Numbered from the stretch's first letter, positions 1-8,982 are shown. The stretch is 64,000 nucleotides of DNA from Henriciella sp. (GCA_013213785.1 JABSPZ010000006.1:186001-250000), one strand, 5' to 3'. Program-made: numbers and translations. Notes: generated from the letters alone by a model not told the origin.

Positions 1-211
1 GAAAGCTCCAACGAAAAGCAAGCCATATTAAAAGAGCGTCTAGACCAAAGAAGCCGATCACCGGGAATGCGCCCATGGAGACAAAGGCCAGGCCCGCAAT
101 AAAGCTCATTGCAGCAACAATCCCCATGACCACCATAAAGGCTTTGGGGCTGAGCGAGCGGTTGGGGGTCAATGTCGCGTCGAAATAGATCGTCTTTGTG
201 GTTGTCTCCAT
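1..211 (-). CDS. DUF2244 domain membrane protein (C-terminus cut by window edge)
   Basis: Reading the minus strand from the ATG at 211 gives about 70 residues without a stop. After a short polar start comes NRSLSPKAF and then two hydrophobic stretches (about residues 24-45 and 48-66) with GLDALLIWLAF, the pattern of DUF2244 integral membrane proteins. Function is unknown for this family. It lies divergent from nth with 100 bp between the starts; a DUF2244 gene beside nth is common in Alphaproteobacteria. The rest of the gene lies outside the window. Confidence 0.75.
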   Translation of the reverse strand, partial: METTTKTIYFDATLTPNRSLSPKAFMVVMGIVAAMSFIAGLAFVSMGAFPVIGFFGLDALLIWLAFRWSF

Positions 212-311
212 CGCTAAGAGTATAGGTCAAAAATTTACGCCGACCGCAAGCGCGGCTTTGCGCCGCAAGAATCGGATTTTCTTATTTCACCGTCTGGCCT
301 AGGTAGCAGGC

Positions 312-1043
312 ATGGCTACCACGAAACGCAAGCGCGCCCCTCGCACCTTCGGCAAAGAGAAAGCGGCAGAGCTCTATGCCGAGCTCGCGAAAGATCGGCC
401 CAATCCAAAGACCGAGCTCGACTTCGTCAATCCGTATACGCTGGTCGTTGCGGTCGCCCTGTCGGCGCAGGCAACGGATGTCGGCGTTAACAAAGCTACG
501 AACGAACTCTTCAAGATCGCGGATACGCCTGAGAAAATGCTGGCGCTCGGTCTTGAAGGCGTAGAAAGCCACGTCAAAACCATCGGCCTCTGGCGCAACA
601 AAGCAAAGAACGTCATCGCGCTCAGCCAGATGATTATCGATGAGTTTGGCGGTGAGGTCCCCCAAACGCGCGACGAACTGGTACGCTTGCCTGGCGTGGG
701 GCGAAAAACTGCGAACGTTGTTCTGAACGAAGCGTTTGGACAGCCCACCATCGCTGTAGATACGCACATCTTCCGCGTCTCAAACCGCACAGGTCTCGCC
801 CCCGGCAAGGATCCTGACCAAGTTGAAGCAAGCCTCGAGCGCACGACACCAGATGAGTACAAGCTCGGTGCGCATCACTGGCTCATCCTGCATGGGCGCT
901 ACACGTGCGTGGCGCGCAAGCCAAAATGCTGGACCTGCTCGATTACGCATTTGTGCAAGTTCAAAGATAAGACACCGGACCCTGCCACGGTCTCTTCACT
1001 CGGCCCCAAAGGCCCGAAGCGCAAAGCCAAAGCTAAGAAATAG
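312..1043 (+). CDS. nth: Endonuclease III (base-excision repair DNA glycosylase/AP lyase)
   Basis: Removes oxidised pyrimidines from DNA and cleaves the abasic site. The 243-residue protein has the helix-hairpin-helix LPGVGRKTANVV (residues 126-137) with the catalytic Lys at 132, the catalytic Asp at 150 in VDTHIFRV, and the [4Fe-4S] loop cysteines at 199, 206, 209 and 215 (C-X6-C-X2-C-X5-C). Length is slightly above the E. coli enzyme because of basic tails at both ends. The start is the ATG after GCAGG, a weak ribosome binding site. hisF follows 38 bp downstream on the same strand. Confidence 0.96.
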   Translation: MATTKRKRAPRTFGKEKAAELYAELAKDRPNPKTELDFVNPYTLVVAVALSAQATDVGVNKATNELFKIADTPEKMLALGLEGVESHVKTIGLWRNKAKNVIALSQMIIDEFGGEVPQTRDELVRLPGVGRKTANVVLNEAFGQPTIAVDTHIFRVSNRTGLAPGKDPDQVEASLERTTPDEYKLGAHHWLILHGRYTCVARKPKCWTCSITHLCKFKDKTPDPATVSSLGPKGPKRKAKAKK

Positions 1044-1081
1044 ACTTGCGCGCTTGTTCAATCGCGCCTTAAACGCCGCCT

Positions 1082-1840
1082 ATGCTCAAAACCCGCATTA
1101 TTCCCTGCCTCGATGTTAAAGATGGCCGCACCGTCAAAGGCGTGAACTTTGTCGATTTGCGCGATGCCGGCGATCCGGTGGCTTTGGCGAAAGCCTATGA
1201 CGCCCAAGGCGCCGACGAGCTTTGTTTCCTCGACATTACCGCCAGCCATGAAGGGCGCGGGACGCTGCTCGACATTGTCAGCGCAACGGCAGAGCAGTGC
1301 TTCATGCCACTGACCGTCGGCGGCGGCGTAAGAAGCGCAGAGAATATGGTGCAATTGCTAAGAGCTGGCGCCGACAAGGTTGCGATCAATTCAGCTGCGG
1401 CATCAGATCCAGATGTCGTGTCTCGCTGCGCTGCCAAAGCCGGAAGCCAGTGCGTCGTTGTCGCAATCGATGCTCGAAAAACCGGTGATCATTGGGAGAT
1501 CTTCACCCATGGTGGGCGCAAGCCGACTGGCATTGATGCAGTCGAGTTTGCCAAGCTGGCGCAGAGCAAAGGTGCTGGGGAAATCCTGCTCACCAGCATG
1601 GACAAGGATGGCACTAAATCTGGCTTTGACTTGCCACTGACCAAGGCGATTACGGATGCGGTGTCCATTCCGGTGATCGCAAGTGGCGGTGCAGGTAAAG
1701 CCGAGGACCTCGCTCCAGCAATTTTGGAAGCTGGCGCGAATGCGGTGTTGGCCGCATCTATCTTCCATTTCGGCGAAGTCAGTCTAGAAGAAGCGCGCGC
1801 TGCCTTAACTGCAGCAGGTGCGCCGGTCCGCCCGCTTTAG
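1082..1840 (+). CDS. hisF: Imidazole glycerol phosphate synthase, cyclase subunit
   Basis: The (beta/alpha)8-barrel subunit that, with HisH, turns PRFAR plus ammonia into imidazole glycerol phosphate and AICAR in histidine synthesis. The 252 residues have the expected length. The two catalytic aspartates are visible: Asp11 in IPCLDVKDG and Asp130 in VVVAIDARK, with the phosphate-binding GGGVRS near residue 80 and ASGGAGK later. hisE follows after 9 bp. HisH and HisA are not in the window, so this is a split-off piece of the his genes or the end of a differently ordered set. Confidence 0.97.
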   Translation: MLKTRIIPCLDVKDGRTVKGVNFVDLRDAGDPVALAKAYDAQGADELCFLDITASHEGRGTLLDIVSATAEQCFMPLTVGGGVRSAENMVQLLRAGADKVAINSAAASDPDVVSRCAAKAGSQCVVVAIDARKTGDHWEIFTHGGRKPTGIDAVEFAKLAQSKGAGEILLTSMDKDGTKSGFDLPLTKAITDAVSIPVIASGGAGKAEDLAPAILEAGANAVLAASIFHFGEVSLEEARAALTAAGAPVRPL

Positions 1841-1849
1841 GAGCTAATA

Positions 1850-2200
1850 ATGTCAAATACGCCTCTCGGAAATGCGCACGGCCTCATGGATATGCTTGGC
1901 TATCTCGCGATGACCATCGACGCCCGTGCGGACGGCGATGGTGAACGCTCCTATACGATGAGTTTGCTTGAAAAAGGCCCCCTGCACTGCGGCAAGAAGA
2001 TCGCCGAAGAAGGTGCTGAACTCGCCCTCGCACTTGCCGCGCAGAGCAAAGAGGAAAGCGCTGCCGAAGCCGCCGATTTACTCTATCACATCCTTGTTGG
2101 ATTACGGTCGAAAGGCGTCAGCCTAGAAGAGGTCAGCACCGCTCTCAAAGCCCGCCAAGGCATTTCGGGATTAGATGAGAAAGAGAGCCGCACGTCTTAG
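1850..2200 (+). CDS. hisE: Phosphoribosyl-ATP pyrophosphatase
   Basis: Hydrolyses phosphoribosyl-ATP to phosphoribosyl-AMP, the second step of histidine synthesis. The 116-residue all-alpha protein shows the MazG-like pattern: KKIAEEGAELALALA (acidic helix for magnesium) and SAAEAADLLYHILVGL. The start ATG follows an AGGAGC site at 1840-1845. It is translated just behind hisF. The following step enzyme, hisI, is encoded far away at 54720-55106, so HisE and HisI are separate proteins here. Confidence 0.95.
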   Translation: MSNTPLGNAHGLMDMLGYLAMTIDARADGDGERSYTMSLLEKGPLHCGKKIAEEGAELALALAAQSKEESAAEAADLLYHILVGLRSKGVSLEEVSTALKARQGISGLDEKESRTS

Positions 2201-2240
2201 GCAACTTGTCGCTTCCGCAAAAATTGACTACTTTTCAGGT

Positions 2241-2597
2241 ATGTTGCGCGCCTTAACTTCTTTTGTCTGGGTAATTGCTGCGCTCTCGCTCGGCTTTGAG
2301 GCCGTCGCGCAACCTTGTGAAATCGCTTCGGAGTTGAAGGCGAGCACTCATCACGAGATGAGTAGCGAAATGCCCTGCCATGATGACATGGCGTCGATGG
2401 CGCATCATGCACCCGATGAAAGGCCAGAGCATCAAAGCCACGCCTGTTGCTGTGCAGCCCTCCTCGGAAATGGCGTAGAGACGGCCGCGCCGGAACTTAA
2501 ACAACCGCTTCCGGAGCTATTGATGTGGGCAACGCCTATGCCAGATAGCGCAAGGTCAGTTCTCCTGGAGTATGAGCCCCCGCCACCAAGGGCCTGA
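2241..2597 (+). CDS. Small secreted His/Met/Cys-rich protein, probable metal binder
   Basis: A 118-residue protein if started at the ATG at 2241; an in-frame ATG at 2175 would overlap hisE and spoil the signal peptide. Residues 1-22 form a signal peptide ending in AVAQ. The mature part has His, Met and Cys clusters (HHEMSSEMPCHDDM, MAHH, HACCC), as in CopL/DUF2946-like proteins of copper-responsive operons, and ends in a Pro-rich PPPPRA. It is followed after 39 bp by a possible outer-membrane protein and then MerP- and MerT-like genes. A role in copper or other soft-metal handling is inferred from composition and context only. Confidence 0.6.
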   Translation: MLRALTSFVWVIAALSLGFEAVAQPCEIASELKASTHHEMSSEMPCHDDMASMAHHAPDERPEHQSHACCCAALLGNGVETAAPELKQPLPELLMWATPMPDSARSVLLEYEPPPPRA

Positions 2598-2636
2598 TCC
2601 TTCTCGCAAAAGGATCAACTCAAACAGGATAAATTT

Positions 2637-3284
2637 ATGAAACGCATCCAACATGCGGGCCTCGCGCTCGCGATTGGCGGTGCCATATCAATTCCATGGG
2701 CGGAGGCAAGACCCGTTTCCTATCCCGGGGGATGGACGGTGATGCAGAAGAACAATGGTGATTTTTCATCTGTTCACGCGCACTGGTCACCCACCGCAAA
2801 GGATTCAATTGGGCTTTACTCTGAGCGCAATTGGCAGACGGACTGGCACTTTACGGGCGTGCAATACAATCGCTTGGTGAAGCGCTGGAACACGCCAAAT
2901 TCGCAGGCCAACCTCTACTTGAAAGCAGGTGCCGGCCAGGCAGACCCATTTGGAGACGATGCCAAAACAGAGGCGGCTGGATTCATCGGCGTGGGCGCAG
3001 ATTGGGAGACCCGCCGTTGGTTTGTCTCCTATGAGGGCCGCGCTTACGATCTCGGGTTTACGAAAGATGCTCGGCAATCTGCGAGGATCGGGGTTGCACC
3101 CTATCTTGGCGATTATGGCGATCTGCACACCTGGCTAATGCTTGAAGTGCAAAATCGCCCCGAGGCCGACACTCCGACAGTCGTGACTCCATTGGTCCGC
3201 TTTTTTTATGACGTTCAGTTGTTCGAGATCGGGTATACACCTGAGACGGAAGAGCTTCTGCTGAACTGGATTGTTCGATTTTAG
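2637..3284 (+). CDS. Secreted, possibly beta-barrel protein of the metal cassette
   Basis: A 215-residue protein with a signal peptide (about residues 1-24, ending AEARP). The remainder alternates polar and aromatic/hydrophobic residues in short strands rich in Trp and Tyr (SIGLYSERNWQTDWHF, ANLYLKAGAG, RRWFVSYEGRAY) and ends in IVRF with a terminal Phe, as outer-membrane barrels often do. I do not recognise a named family. An AGGAT site lies before the ATG. The gene is 15 bp from the MerP-like gene, so the two are probably co-transcribed. A porin-like or sensor role for a metal is a guess. Confidence 0.55.
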   Translation: MKRIQHAGLALAIGGAISIPWAEARPVSYPGGWTVMQKNNGDFSSVHAHWSPTAKDSIGLYSERNWQTDWHFTGVQYNRLVKRWNTPNSQANLYLKAGAGQADPFGDDAKTEAAGFIGVGADWETRRWFVSYEGRAYDLGFTKDARQSARIGVAPYLGDYGDLHTWLMLEVQNRPEADTPTVVTPLVRFFYDVQLFEIGYTPETEELLLNWIVRF

Positions 3285-3299
3285 GAAGGAACAAGACAA

Positions 3300-3629
3300 A
3301 TGAAACTTATTTCAATCGCCGCAATGGCGTTCGCTTTTTCAATCACAGCACCGATTTCAATGGCTGACCAAACGCCGCAAGACGTCAGTGCTACCGCCCA
3401 AACCATGGTCACCGCCAAAGTAAACGGCATGGTTTGCGATTTTTGCGCCCGCGCCGTCACCAAAGTGTTCGGCAAAGAAGACGCCGTCGATAACGTCCAT
3501 GTCGATCTCGATAGCGGCGAAATCCACGTCACTTTAAAGTCCGGAGCGGAACTAAGCGATGACCGCGTTGCCGAGCTCGTCAAAAAGTCTGGCTATGATC
3601 TCGTATCTGTAGAACGGGAAACCGCATGA
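3300..3629 (+). CDS. Periplasmic heavy-metal-associated (HMA) domain protein, MerP-like
   Basis: 109 residues: signal peptide (1-22, ending SMAD), then a ferredoxin-like HMA domain of about 70 residues with the metal-binding CxxC in GMVCDFCARAV. Related proteins (MerP, CopZ, HMA domains of P-type ATPases) bind Hg(II) or Cu(I) through this pair. The stop overlaps the next ATG (ATGA at 3626-3629), so it is translationally coupled to a MerT-like membrane protein. This order, periplasmic binder next to a membrane transporter, mirrors merTP in reverse, but no mercuric reductase or merR lies nearby, so the substrate is open. Confidence 0.85.
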   Translation: MKLISIAAMAFAFSITAPISMADQTPQDVSATAQTMVTAKVNGMVCDFCARAVTKVFGKEDAVDNVHVDLDSGEIHVTLKSGAELSDDRVAELVKKSGYDLVSVERETA

Positions 3630-4030
3630 TCACCGCGCAAGATGAGGTAAAAGGCCCGAGCGTTCTACCCGCGACGATCGCGCTTTTCACGTCGGCGACC
3701 ACGCTGATCTGCTGTGCCTTACCTGCAATGCTTGTCATGCTGGGCATGGGCGCGGTTTGGTCGGGCGTGATCGGGACTGTGCCTGGCATCACATGGTTTG
3801 GCGCGAACAAAGAGATCGTGTTCGGTGTCACCGGGCTGGTTCTTGCCAGTTCCGGAGCCTGGCAATGGCACGCACGCAACCTCCCCTGCCCAGCTGACCC
3901 CGCAAAAGCGCGTGCTTGCACACGCCTTAGACGGATCAGCTGGACCTTGTGGGGAATCAGCGTGGCTGCGTTCTGTATTGGCGGCTTTTTCGCTTTCTTC
4001 CCAGACGCTGCAGCGGCCTTGTTCCTCTAA
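3626..4030 (+). CDS. MerT-like small membrane metal transporter
   Basis: 134 residues with about three membrane segments. The first holds a vicinal cysteine pair (TLICCALPAMLVMLGMG, near residue 29), the second is VFGVTGLVLASSGAWQW, and the last lies near the C-terminus. A second cysteine pair sits in the loop between them (LPCP and ACTR). This topology, with CC in TM1 and a Cys pair in the loop before TM3, is that of MerT. The start overlaps the stop of the HMA gene. The likely role is passing a thiophilic metal ion across the inner membrane from the HMA protein. Confidence 0.65.
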   Translation: MITAQDEVKGPSVLPATIALFTSATTLICCALPAMLVMLGMGAVWSGVIGTVPGITWFGANKEIVFGVTGLVLASSGAWQWHARNLPCPADPAKARACTRLRRISWTLWGISVAAFCIGGFFAFFPDAAAALFL

Positions 4031-4090
4031 GGGAGCGCTAGACAAAATGGTTTTGAGCCTTCACCCTTGTGGAAAAGGGAGGAGGCCCAA

Positions 4091-4522
4091 ATGGCCAATA
4101 CACACGCGGTCCCCGTGACTGGATATCAGCCCAATCTTCAGGGCTGGTTCGACTACATGATGGGGGGGCATGATAAAGGGAAGTTGCTGGAGATTCTGCA
4201 CGATGATGTCGTGTTCCGCAGCCCGGTTGTCCATACGCCCCAAGAAGGCAAAGCGATTACCTTTGCGTATCTTTCAGCTGCCGGAAACACGCTGGGGAAC
4301 GGCACGTTTAAGTACACGCGCATCTTTGATTGCGGCGACAAAGCTGTGCTCGAGTTTGAGACCGAGATGGACGGCATTCACGTCAACGGCATCGACATGA
4401 TTGAATGGGATGCGGACGGCAAAATCACCGATTTCAAAGTCATGGTGCGTCCCTTGAAGGCCATGCAAACCGTGCACGCCGCGATGGGCAAAATGCTGGA
4501 ACAGATGAAAGCGCAGGCTTGA
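4091..4522 (+). CDS. NTF2-like/SnoaL-type protein
   Basis: 143 residues from the ATG at 4091, which has a strong GGGAGGAGG ribosome binding site; an upstream in-frame ATG at 4067 lies before that site and is unlikely. The cone-shaped NTF2-like fold is suggested by WFDYMMGG...LLEILHDDVVFRSP and the later DMIEWDADGKITDFKVMVRP, a signature of nuclear-transport-factor-2 family proteins that range from isomerases to non-catalytic domains. No specific substrate can be read from the sequence. The next gene probably starts at a TTG that overlaps this stop. Confidence 0.75.
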   Translation: MANTHAVPVTGYQPNLQGWFDYMMGGHDKGKLLEILHDDVVFRSPVVHTPQEGKAITFAYLSAAGNTLGNGTFKYTRIFDCGDKAVLEFETEMDGIHVNGIDMIEWDADGKITDFKVMVRPLKAMQTVHAAMGKMLEQMKAQA

Positions 4523-5055
4523 GCGCGCCAACCCTTCTGACGGAACGTTTGGAGCTGCGAGCTCCACGCCCAGAAGACTATACTGCGTTTGCGGAAACCT
4601 GGGCGGACAAAGACGTGGTCAAGTTCATCGGCGGTGAACCACGAGGTGCCCAAGATTCCTGGCTCACGCTCATGCGCAATGCTGGCGCTTGGCACTTGCT
4701 TGGATTTGGGCCTTGGATCGTATGCGAGCGCGAAACCGGGGCGTTTATCGGGGATGCCGGATTCTGCGATTATCGGCGTGGTATGTCGCCAGATATCTCC
4801 GGCTGGCCAGAAGCCGGATGGGTGTTCGCAAAACAGTATTGGCGGAAAGGCTATGCCACCGAAGCCCTCACCGCGACCCACGACTGGCTAGATAAGCATC
4901 GTCCCGGGCGGTCCGTCTGTATCATTGAACCCGATCACGCGGCATCCATTCGGGTCGCAGAGAAGCTCGGATACAAAGACGTGATCAGTTCTGACTATAA
5001 AGGAACGCCGATGTTAATCTTCGAACGATACAGCGCCGGCATACGAAAAAGCTAG
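4519..5055 (+). CDS. GNAT family N-acetyltransferase (RimJ/RimL-like)
   Basis: 178 residues from a TTG at 4519 that overlaps the previous TGA, giving the typical N-terminus SAPTLLTERLELRAPRPEDY. No in-frame ATG lies between the upstream stop region and this conserved start. The acetyl-CoA binding segment is GWVFAKQYWRKGYATEAL, followed by the SIRVAEKLGY motif common in RimJ/RimL-type enzymes. Such enzymes acetylate protein N-termini, antibiotics or small amines; the substrate here is unknown. It appears translationally coupled to the NTF2-like gene. Confidence 0.85.
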   Translation: MSAPTLLTERLELRAPRPEDYTAFAETWADKDVVKFIGGEPRGAQDSWLTLMRNAGAWHLLGFGPWIVCERETGAFIGDAGFCDYRRGMSPDISGWPEAGWVFAKQYWRKGYATEALTATHDWLDKHRPGRSVCIIEPDHAASIRVAEKLGYKDVISSDYKGTPMLIFERYSAGIRKS

Positions 5056-5087
5056 CGATTCAGCCAAAGCACGGCTATCTAGCAGGC

Positions 5088-6050
5088 ATGGTTACGACAT
5101 ATCTCGATTTCGAAAAGCCGCTCGCCGAGCTTGAGACCAAGATCGCTGAGCTGGAATCGGTTGCTGCCCAAGAAGGCGGCCCGCAGATCAATGACGAGCT
5201 GACAAAGCTCAAAGAGAAGGCTGCAAAGCAACTCAAAGACACCTATTCATCGCTCAATCCTTGGCGCAAGACGCAAGTCGCGCGTCATCCCGAGCGGCCA
5301 CATTTCAGCGACTATGTTGAAGGCCTGTTCGACGATTTCCAGGAACTCGCGGGCGACCGTGTATTCGGGAATGATGAAGCCGTCTTGGGCGGCCTGGGGC
5401 GCTTTAAAGGTCAGTCGGTTGTTGTGATCGGACACGAGAAAGGCCGCACGACAGAAGCGCGCCTGAAGCACAATTTCGGGATGGCCCACCCAGAAGGCTA
5501 TCGCAAAGCCGTCCGCTTGATGGACCTCGCGGAGCGGTTTGATCTGCCTGTGATTACGATGCCGGATACCGCTGGCGCCTTTCCGGGCAAAGCTGGCGAG
5601 GAACGCGGCCAGGCCGAAGCCATTGCGCGCGGCACAGAGCGATGCCTCTCGCTGCCTGTTCCACTGATTACTCTCATTATCGGTGAAGGCATGTCTGGCG
5701 GCGCGATTGCGATTGCGGCGGCCAATAAAGTCATGATGATGGAGCACTCGATCTATTCGGTGATTTCCCCAGAAGGGTGCGCTTCAATTCTTTATCGCGA
5801 CGCGGCGAAAGCCAAAGAAGCGGCCGAGGCGATGAAAATCACAGCGAAAGATCTGATGAAGCTGAAAGTCGTCGACACGATTGTTAAAGAACCCATCGGC
5901 GGCGCCCATCGCAATCCTCAAAAAGCCATCGCCTCCGCAGGCAAGGCGATCGACAAGGCGCTGCAGGAACTTTCAGCCCTCACGCCGCATGAGCTAAAAC
6001 TGCAACGCCGCGAGCGCTTCTACGCGATCGGGCGCGAAGGCCTGAACTAA
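5088..6050 (+). CDS. accA: Acetyl-CoA carboxylase carboxyltransferase subunit alpha
   Basis: With AccD it moves the carboxyl group from biotin-BCCP to acetyl-CoA, making malonyl-CoA for fatty acid synthesis. The 320-residue length is normal. The N-terminus YLDFEKPLAELETKI and the crotonase-like core with DTAGAFPGKAGEERGQAEAI and IIGEGMSGGAIAIAAANKV are diagnostic. It is followed by a strong terminator and by a convergent TonB receptor gene. accD is not in the window, which is usual since accA and accD are often apart. Confidence 0.97.
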   Translation: MVTTYLDFEKPLAELETKIAELESVAAQEGGPQINDELTKLKEKAAKQLKDTYSSLNPWRKTQVARHPERPHFSDYVEGLFDDFQELAGDRVFGNDEAVLGGLGRFKGQSVVVIGHEKGRTTEARLKHNFGMAHPEGYRKAVRLMDLAERFDLPVITMPDTAGAFPGKAGEERGQAEAIARGTERCLSLPVPLITLIIGEGMSGGAIAIAAANKVMMMEHSIYSVISPEGCASILYRDAAKAKEAAEAMKITAKDLMKLKVVDTIVKEPIGGAHRNPQKAIASAGKAIDKALQELSALTPHELKLQRRERFYAIGREGLN

Positions 6051-6105
6051 GGGCCGATGTAACTGGGTGATTGAGACACCCACCCCATTTCAAACAAGTC
6101 AAAGA

Positions 6106-6131
6106 AAAGGGCGGCCCGAAAGCCGCCCTTT
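6106..6131. terminator. Bidirectional intrinsic terminator between accA and the TonB receptor
   Basis: A perfect 10-bp inverted repeat, AAAGGGCGGC at 6106-6115 and its complement at 6122-6131, encloses a 6-nt loop. It sits between two converging genes and carries A's on the left and T's on the right arm, so it can work in both directions. Confidence 0.85.
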
Positions 6132-6153
6132 GTGTTTGGGTGTTCTCTAAGAC

Positions 6154-8982
6154 TTAGCTTCCGCCGAAAGTCTTTGTCAGGCTGATCTTGAATGTACGAC
6201 CGAACGGATTGTGTGTGTACGGATCGTAGTTCAGATCAAACGCTGCGAATGGTGGATCTTCATCAAACGCGTTCACCACAGACAGCCCGAGATCGATATC
6301 CCATGGGGCATCCCAGTTGTAGAACAGATCAAGCGTTGTTTGGCTGTCGATCTTGTCAGAACCATTTCCGGTAATATCGCCGCGCTCATCATCATATGAG
6401 TCGATGTGACGAACGACACCGCGGAAGTTGTGATCGCCAACTGCAAAGTTCGCTGTCACGTTTGCTTTCCACTGCGGGAGAGACCGAGAGAAGTTCGAAC
6501 GGTTGAATTGATCAACACGGTCACCGCCCTCAATGGTTACACCATCAACGTCGAGATCACCGACCACGTATTCAATAATGTAGGTTGAGTCCAAGCCGAG
6601 CGTGAACTCGCCTCCACCCATATCCCAAACATTCTCCATACGAAGATCGAAGCCTGATGTTTCGATATCCGGCCCGTTCACAACATTTGTCGTGATCCGC
6701 GAAATCTCAGCTGGCTCGTTGATCCCATTATTGTTGTTATCGGTGAACGAAATTCGACCGATAATCGCATCATCATCAGTCGAAGGTGTCGCCAATGCCG
6801 CGAGTGCTGCCCCAACAATGCTCGACTGCTCTTCGACGATGATCGGATCAGAGAAGTCGAAATTATAGTAGTCTAGAGACGCGGAGAAGCCGCCATTCTG
6901 GAAGATACCACCGAGATTGAAGCTGAACGCGCTTTCTGGGCTGAGGTTTGGATTACCAAACTGATCTACCGCTTTAAACGCAGAGGTTGGCGCAACAAAC
7001 TGAAGCGTCGTCACTGTTCCAGACAATTGGTTCAGTGTCGGCCCGCGGAATGATGTCTGAGCAGACCCTCGGAACGCGAACGCATCATTGATTTGCCACT
7101 TAGCTGCAACTTTAGGGTCGAAGGTTGAACCAACCTCACCACCATAGTCCTCATAACGCGCAGCAACTTGAAGATCCAAATTCTCGTAAAGTGGAATCTG
7201 AAGTTCGCCGAACACCGCGAAGATAGACTGATCTTCGTCAGCTGCGTTTGTACCGGCCAAGAATGAGAACGGTCCTGTTCCACCTGGTCCAGGTGTTACA
7301 GCAAGATCGGTCAGATCGCTTGGATCAACTTCATAAGTCTCACGACGGATTTGCGCACCAGCCGCCCAACCAACAGAGCCACCGCCCGCTTGTACGTTAC
7401 TCTCGCCAGAGAATACCGCATCAAATACGAGAAGGCTTGTTGTCGCGTCTGTTTCAGTCGGATCTGTCAACCAGTCCGCCAACTCAACAGAGTTTGCCAG
7501 CGCTGGGTTGAAGTTCGGGTTGGCTTGGCCAGTAATCGCACTCGCCGCAATCGCGTTTGAGAACGGGTTATAGTACTGACATCCACCCTGGCCTGCGACG
7601 GCACCGGCATCCACTGCACCAGTGATCTGGTCTGCACAGAGACCGAAACCACTAAGCGCTGCCGTCAAACCGCCAATATAGGTATCGTTTGTGAGACGGT
7701 AGCCTTCAGTTTGAGAATAGCTGAGCGCGAAGTCATAATTCACGTCGTTCGCGAACGTACCGGTATAGGAACCTGACGCAGAAATCGAGTCATACTCCCG
7801 AATACCTTCTTGGGCACCGCCGGTTCCAGGGAAACCACCCCAACCGAATGTACGACCAATGAAGAGGGCTCCGATACCGTTTGCGAGAGCAGAACCTGGG
7901 TTGTCAGCCAGATACTGCTGGTACCCTGGAGCGCTTGCTGGAACAAACTGGCTGGTCAGAACCTGTGGTGGGTAAGATGGAGACGTTTTCCACTCTGGCA
8001 CTTCGATTTGCGAATAGAGCAATTCAAGGTGCAGATCTCCGTTACCAATCTCGCGATTGTACTCGGAGAAGACTTTCAGCTGCTCTTCTTCTTCAACCAG
8101 GTTGTCGAACTGCGTGAATTGGAAGCGACAATCGCCAACCGCAGGGTTGATGATACCGCCAGCAGCTTCACATCCGCTATCGACTTCTGCCCCTACGGGG
8201 GTGCCCGTTGCTCCAATAACGACGTAACGGCCTGGATTAGAGAGAGACGAGAAACCGCCCACTGGGTTTTCGGTGATGGACGAAATCGCCCAGTCTTTTT
8301 CAAGCAGCGGCGTTTCTGTACGCTTTTGATATTCAACCGTGGTCACCCAGTTGAAATTATCACCTTGAAGGCCGTAAGCGGCAGATAGGCGATACTCACC
8401 GTCGGAACCGTCAAACGTTTGATAGTCACCAGACAGTTCGAGTCCATCTAGATCGTCACGGGTGATAAAGTTCACAACGCCCGCAATCGCATCCGATCCG
8501 TATAGCGCTGCAGCACCGTCTTTCAGGACTTCCAAACGACCAATCGCGGCTGATGGAATATTGTTGGTGTTTACAAAGAGCTGCGCCTGTTCACCAATCC
8601 CATAAGGCGAGAAGGTTTGGCGACGGCCATTCAACAAAACCAAGGTACGCGCCGGCCCAAGACCGCGCAGGTTTACGTTAGATGTACCTTCGAGGCCGTT
8701 GGACGCAAACTGGTTAGTTTGCCCGTCCGTACCTGATGAAGGTCCAAGGTTCTTGATCAAGTCAGTAACCGTAGGGTTACCCTCTAGTTTAAGGTCTGCC
8801 GCTGTGATGACATCGACAGGCAGTGCTGCATCTTCAGGTGTTCCCTGAATGAATGAGCCGGTAACTGTGACGGTGTTCTGGCGCAGTTCATCGCCGTCGC
8901 CCTCGTCTTGGGCGAGCGCAGTTCCGCCAGCCATTAAGGCTGCCAGAGAGGCACTCAGGACCAGTTTTCTACCAAGCGTCAT
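6154..8982 (-). CDS. TonB-dependent receptor, OAR-like type
   Basis: A 942-residue outer-membrane receptor: signal peptide 1-24 (ending TALAQ), a TonB-box-like stretch TVTVTGS near 37-43, a plug domain to about residue 180 (LNGRRQTFSPYG, LEVLKDGAAALYGSDAIAG, VVNFITR), then a long beta barrel with many TonB-receptor strands and NPFGRTFKISLTKTFGGS at the end. Receptors of this type with long Ala/Asn/Gly-rich loops take up oligosaccharides, peptides or other nutrients in Caulobacterales and sphingomonads; the ligand cannot be read. It stands alone and converges on accA, with its promoter inside 8983-9204. Confidence 0.93.
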   Translation of the reverse strand: MTLGRKLVLSASLAALMAGGTALAQDEGDGDELRQNTVTVTGSFIQGTPEDAALPVDVITAADLKLEGNPTVTDLIKNLGPSSGTDGQTNQFASNGLEGTSNVNLRGLGPARTLVLLNGRRQTFSPYGIGEQAQLFVNTNNIPSAAIGRLEVLKDGAAALYGSDAIAGVVNFITRDDLDGLELSGDYQTFDGSDGEYRLSAAYGLQGDNFNWVTTVEYQKRTETPLLEKDWAISSITENPVGGFSSLSNPGRYVVIGATGTPVGAEVDSGCEAAGGIINPAVGDCRFQFTQFDNLVEEEEQLKVFSEYNREIGNGDLHLELLYSQIEVPEWKTSPSYPPQVLTSQFVPASAPGYQQYLADNPGSALANGIGALFIGRTFGWGGFPGTGGAQEGIREYDSISASGSYTGTFANDVNYDFALSYSQTEGYRLTNDTYIGGLTAALSGFGLCADQITGAVDAGAVAGQGGCQYYNPFSNAIAASAITGQANPNFNPALANSVELADWLTDPTETDATTSLLVFDAVFSGESNVQAGGGSVGWAAGAQIRRETYEVDPSDLTDLAVTPGPGGTGPFSFLAGTNAADEDQSIFAVFGELQIPLYENLDLQVAARYEDYGGEVGSTFDPKVAAKWQINDAFAFRGSAQTSFRGPTLNQLSGTVTTLQFVAPTSAFKAVDQFGNPNLSPESAFSFNLGGIFQNGGFSASLDYYNFDFSDPIIVEEQSSIVGAALAALATPSTDDDAIIGRISFTDNNNNGINEPAEISRITTNVVNGPDIETSGFDLRMENVWDMGGGEFTLGLDSTYIIEYVVGDLDVDGVTIEGGDRVDQFNRSNFSRSLPQWKANVTANFAVGDHNFRGVVRHIDSYDDERGDITGNGSDKIDSQTTLDLFYNWDAPWDIDLGLSVVNAFDEDPPFAAFDLNYDPYTHNPFGRTFKISLTKTFGGS

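Noticed and set aside
282-862. Long minus-strand frames opposite nth
   Set aside because: They mirror the codon structure of nth, have no ribosome binding site or family resemblance, and nth has complete catalytic and iron-sulfur motifs.
2241-4030. A classical mercury resistance operon
   Set aside because: merA and merR are absent and the flanking genes are chromosomal; only the MerT/MerP-like folds agree.
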